A model generated the notes under the pieces. It was given only the letters and a program-made list of their open reading frames with translations, ran no database searches and was not told the DNA's origin. From assembly GCF_020662345.1 (NCBI RefSeq), contig NZ_VMOA01000005.1:98865-162864 (forward strand): a stretch of DNA of 64,000 bases, in the 5' to 3' direction. This document shows, piece after piece, positions 62,104-64,000 of the stretch. The position numbers and the translations under genes were made by a program. The DNA comes from Methylobacterium sp. W2. GTDB lineage: Bacteria; Pseudomonadota; Alphaproteobacteria; Rhizobiales; Beijerinckiaceae. Numbering within the stretch: the first letter of the stretch is position 1; the number at the start of each line of letters is the position of its first letter.

Positions 62104-63326
62104 AACTTCTCCTTCGCGCCGCCATCACCGTCTGCGTCCTGCTGGCGAACGAGGCCAGGGCACAGGATACCGTCCGCGTCCCCGCGGCCGCAAAGCCGGA
62201 CATGGCGGCCAGCGCATCGTTCCGCAGCTTCATCGATGCCTTGCGGCCCGATGCGCAGGCACGTGGGGTCAGCACGGCGACCTTCGAAGCGGCGTTTCGC
62301 GGGGTGTCCTCGCCCGATTCCAGCATTCTCGCCAGGACCACCGCTCAAGGTGAGTTCGGCCGTCCCGTCTGGGAGTATCTCGTCGGCGCGGTGTCGACTG
62401 GGCGGATCGCCAAAGGGCGATCCCAGGCGGCTCATCTCTCGAACACCCTGTCGGCGATCGAGGCGCGCACGGGCGTGCCCCGCTGGATCATCCTCGCCTT
62501 CTGGGGGGTCGAGTCGGATTTCGGGGCGAGCGGCGGGACCGTCCCGACCATCCGCGCCCTGGCGACCCTGGCGCAGGCGCGCTTTCGCGGCACGCTGTTT
62601 CGCAACGAACTCCTCGACGCCCTGACCATCCTTCAACGCGGCGACATCGCACCCGAGGCGATGAAGGGCTCCTGGGCGGGCGCCATGGGCCAGACCCAGT
62701 TCCTGCCCTCGACCTTCCTCAAACATGCGGTCGATTTCGACGGGGATGGCCACCGCGACATCTGGCGGTCCGAGGCCGATGCCCTGGCCTCCATCGCCGG
62801 CTATCTCCAAGCGCTCGGCTGGAACCGCGACCTGTCATGGGGCTATGCCGTGACGCTTCCCGGCGGGTTCGATCTGACGCGATACCGGGCGGACCTGTCG
62901 GACTTCACGAAACGCGGTGTTCGCAGGATCGATGGCGGAGCCCTGCCGGCATCGGGCGCGGCGAGCCTGTTCCTGCCCGGCGGTTCGGGCGGGCCGGTCT
63001 TCCTGATCACCGACAATTTCGAGGTGATCCGAGCCTACAACACCTCCGATTCCTACGCCGTCGCGGTCGGGCACTTGGCCGACCGGCTCGCCGGCGGGCC
63101 GGCCTTGGCGGCGCCCTGGCCAACGGGTGCGGCTCGCCTCGACAAAGCTGGCTTGCAAGCGCTGCAGAAGGGCCTCGCCGCCCGCGACCTCTATGCCGGC
63201 GATTCCGACGGCCGGGCCGGGCCGAAGCTGCGGGAGGCGGTCCGCCAGTATCAGATCAAGGAAGGTCTCGTGGCCGACGGCTACGCCACGCCTGCCCTTC
63301 TGGAGCACATCACGGCGCGTCACTGA
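62100..63326 (+). CDS. MltB-family lytic murein transglycosylase with peptidoglycan-binding domain
   Basis: 408 residues. A Sec signal peptide (LLLRAAITVCVLLANEARAQ) is followed by the SLT_2 domain with catalytic Glu in WIILAFWGVESDFGASGG, MGQTQFLPSTFLKHAVDFDGDGHRDIW, and then FLITDNFEVIRAYNTSDSYAVAVGHLADRL. The C-terminal ~65 residues are a peptidoglycan_1-binding domain (KAGLQALQKGLAARDLYAGDSDGRAGPKLREAVRQYQ). It acts in the periplasm on glycan strands. It is co-translated with galE. Confidence 0.94.
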   Translation: MKLLLRAAITVCVLLANEARAQDTVRVPAAAKPDMAASASFRSFIDALRPDAQARGVSTATFEAAFRGVSSPDSSILARTTAQGEFGRPVWEYLVGAVSTGRIAKGRSQAAHLSNTLSAIEARTGVPRWIILAFWGVESDFGASGGTVPTIRALATLAQARFRGTLFRNELLDALTILQRGDIAPEAMKGSWAGAMGQTQFLPSTFLKHAVDFDGDGHRDIWRSEADALASIAGYLQALGWNRDLSWGYAVTLPGGFDLTRYRADLSDFTKRGVRRIDGGALPASGAASLFLPGGSGGPVFLITDNFEVIRAYNTSDSYAVAVGHLADRLAGGPALAAPWPTGAARLDKAGLQALQKGLAARDLYAGDSDGRAGPKLREAVRQYQIKEGLVADGYATPALLEHITARH

Positions 63327-63410
63327 AGACGCCCAGGCGGAGCAATCCGAAGCTTGTCACCCTGGGAAGGACGCGAGCGTCGACTTTGCTTCGACAATCC
63401 AACACTTTAC

Positions 63411-63533
63411 ATCATCCTGATGCGCCGCGCAGCGGCCTCGAAGGAGCCCTCCAGGGATCGCATTGGCCGCCGGAAGCCTCCTTCGGGGCCCTTTATCGAG
63501 GCGAAGAGCCCTTCAGGATGAGGTGATTGGACG
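63411..63533. repeat. REP-like palindromic intergenic element (copy 2)
   Basis: It shares the left end TCATCCTGA..CGCCGCG-AGCGGCCTCGAAGGAG and the right end TTCAGGATGAGG with the element at 31960-32069, with a different middle part. It lies between the MltB-like gene and the last gene of the window. Confidence 0.85.
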
Positions 63534-63658
63534 GGGAGACCCGATCCAGCCCGATCATCCGCTGACCGGTTCGATCAAGCGACCTCTTAGACGCGGGGCG
63601 GATCGTCGGCTAGGATGGCGGCGTCTCGTCGTCAGACGATCAGCAGGCAGGTCGCAGC

Positions 63659-64000
63659 GTGGCATCCAGCACCGTAAAGAAGGCACCGAACGGGGTGAGC
63701 ATCGCGGGACGGGTGAGGGACGCTCTTCTCCGCGCCTGTCTCCTCGCTCTGTTCGCGACACCTCTGCTCTTCACATCAGGCCCGTCCGCCGTGGCGCAGT
63801 GGGGGGATTCCTACGATACCTCTCGCGGCGATTCTTATTACGCGCCGCGTCGCCGGCCTCGCGAAGAGGGGGATTACGGCGGCAGGCAGGCGAACCGCCG
63901 CTACGCCCCTCCCCCCCAGGAAGCGCCGCGCCAGTTCTACTGGCCCTGGGAGGATCGCCCGCAACAGGTCCAGCCGACCCCGCCCCCCGTCCCGTCGGCC
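63659..64000 (+). CDS. Secreted protein, 5' part only (cut by window end)
   Basis: An open frame from GTG 63659 runs to the window end, 114 codons without a stop. It begins with a basic stretch and a hydrophobic core (LLRACLLALFATPLLF), with AVAQ as likely cleavage site. A low-complexity Pro/Arg/Tyr-rich linker follows (YAPRRRPREEGDYGG, PPPVPSA). In Hyphomicrobiales a DUF459/SGNH periplasmic hydrolase with such a linker often follows the MltB gene; I expect that domain beyond the window, but it is not visible here. No upstream ATG is in frame before a TAG at 63611. Confidence 0.6.
   Translation, partial: MASSTVKKAPNGVSIAGRVRDALLRACLLALFATPLLFTSGPSAVAQWGDSYDTSRGDSYYAPRRRPREEGDYGGRQANRRYAPPPQEAPRQFYWPWEDRPQQVQPTPPPVPSA

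Noticed and set aside
1..64000. CRISPR array or complete insertion sequence
   Set aside because: No regularly spaced direct repeats and no transposase gene were seen on either strand.

Overview
This is high-GC chromosomal DNA from an alphaproteobacterium. It is most likely a Methylobacterium/Methylorubrum-type member of the Hyphomicrobiales; the order-level call is well supported, the genus is inference. The evidence is a CpdR that I recognise as close to the Caulobacter protein, a rimP-nusA-ylxR-infB-rbfA-truB operon with an attenuator-like leader, perfect CtrA boxes (TTAA-N7-TTAA), an alphaproteobacterial MmgR/suhB-type sRNA, Tad-type pseudopilin-like proteins and overall base composition.

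Layout. 0-5.8 kb: SulP anion transporter, leuB, two unknown envelope proteins and asd. 5.9-7.8 kb: an AT-richer accessory pair that looks like a nuclease toxin and its immunity protein. 7.8-16.9 kb: a hexapeptide acetyltransferase, then the transcription/translation operon rimP-nusA-ylxR-infB-rbfA-truB. Where rpsO would be expected after truB there is only a perfect ribosome-binding site with a 4-codon ORF, followed by a three-gene TadG/TadE-like cassette (17.0-19.7 kb). 19.8-24.4 kb: M20 amidohydrolase and a copper-efflux operon copA-cueR with a recognisable CueR promoter. 24.4-36.5 kb: a minus-strand run of eleven tightly packed, mostly overlapping genes: Ino1-type inositol-phosphate synthase, HD-like hydrolase, methyltransferase, Gfo/Idh/MocA oxidoreductase, YcaO protein, sugar-isomerase-like TIM barrel, GT4 glycosyltransferase, PIG-L deacetylase, UDG-superfamily protein, YbhN/UPF0104 membrane protein and a PhoR-like kinase. 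I do not recognise this set as a described pathway. It looks like a small-molecule biosynthetic cluster making a modified amino-sugar/inositol compound, and it is the most interesting part of the window.

36.6-41.6 kb: a CtrA-box intergenic region, lytic transglycosylase, a PBP1-type synthase with a degenerate nuclease-like tail, a small inverted-repeat element and a phage-lysin-like gene. 41.6-44.6 kb: AMP nucleosidase, TrmO and an SGNH hydrolase. 44.6-50.6 kb: an RND efflux operon (one pump, two adaptor proteins) with a divergent TetR regulator and a palindromic operator. 50.6-58.7 kb: HDAC-like deacetylase, GT21 glycosyltransferase, ethanolamine-type permease, glutamine amidotransferase, tRNA-Leu(CAA), YqaA/DsbB, DUF1178-nitrilase-glutaredoxin, and cpdR. 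58.8-64 kb: N-formylglutamate amidohydrolase, the sRNA, galU, galE, an MltB-family transglycosylase, a REP-like palindromic repeat and the start of a secreted protein cut by the window end.

Most of the window is housekeeping. The accessory material is the toxin/immunity pair, the TadG/TadE cassette, the 24.4-36.5 kb cluster and the 40.6-41.6 kb insert. All function calls come from reading the sequence and from memory of protein families; no search was run.
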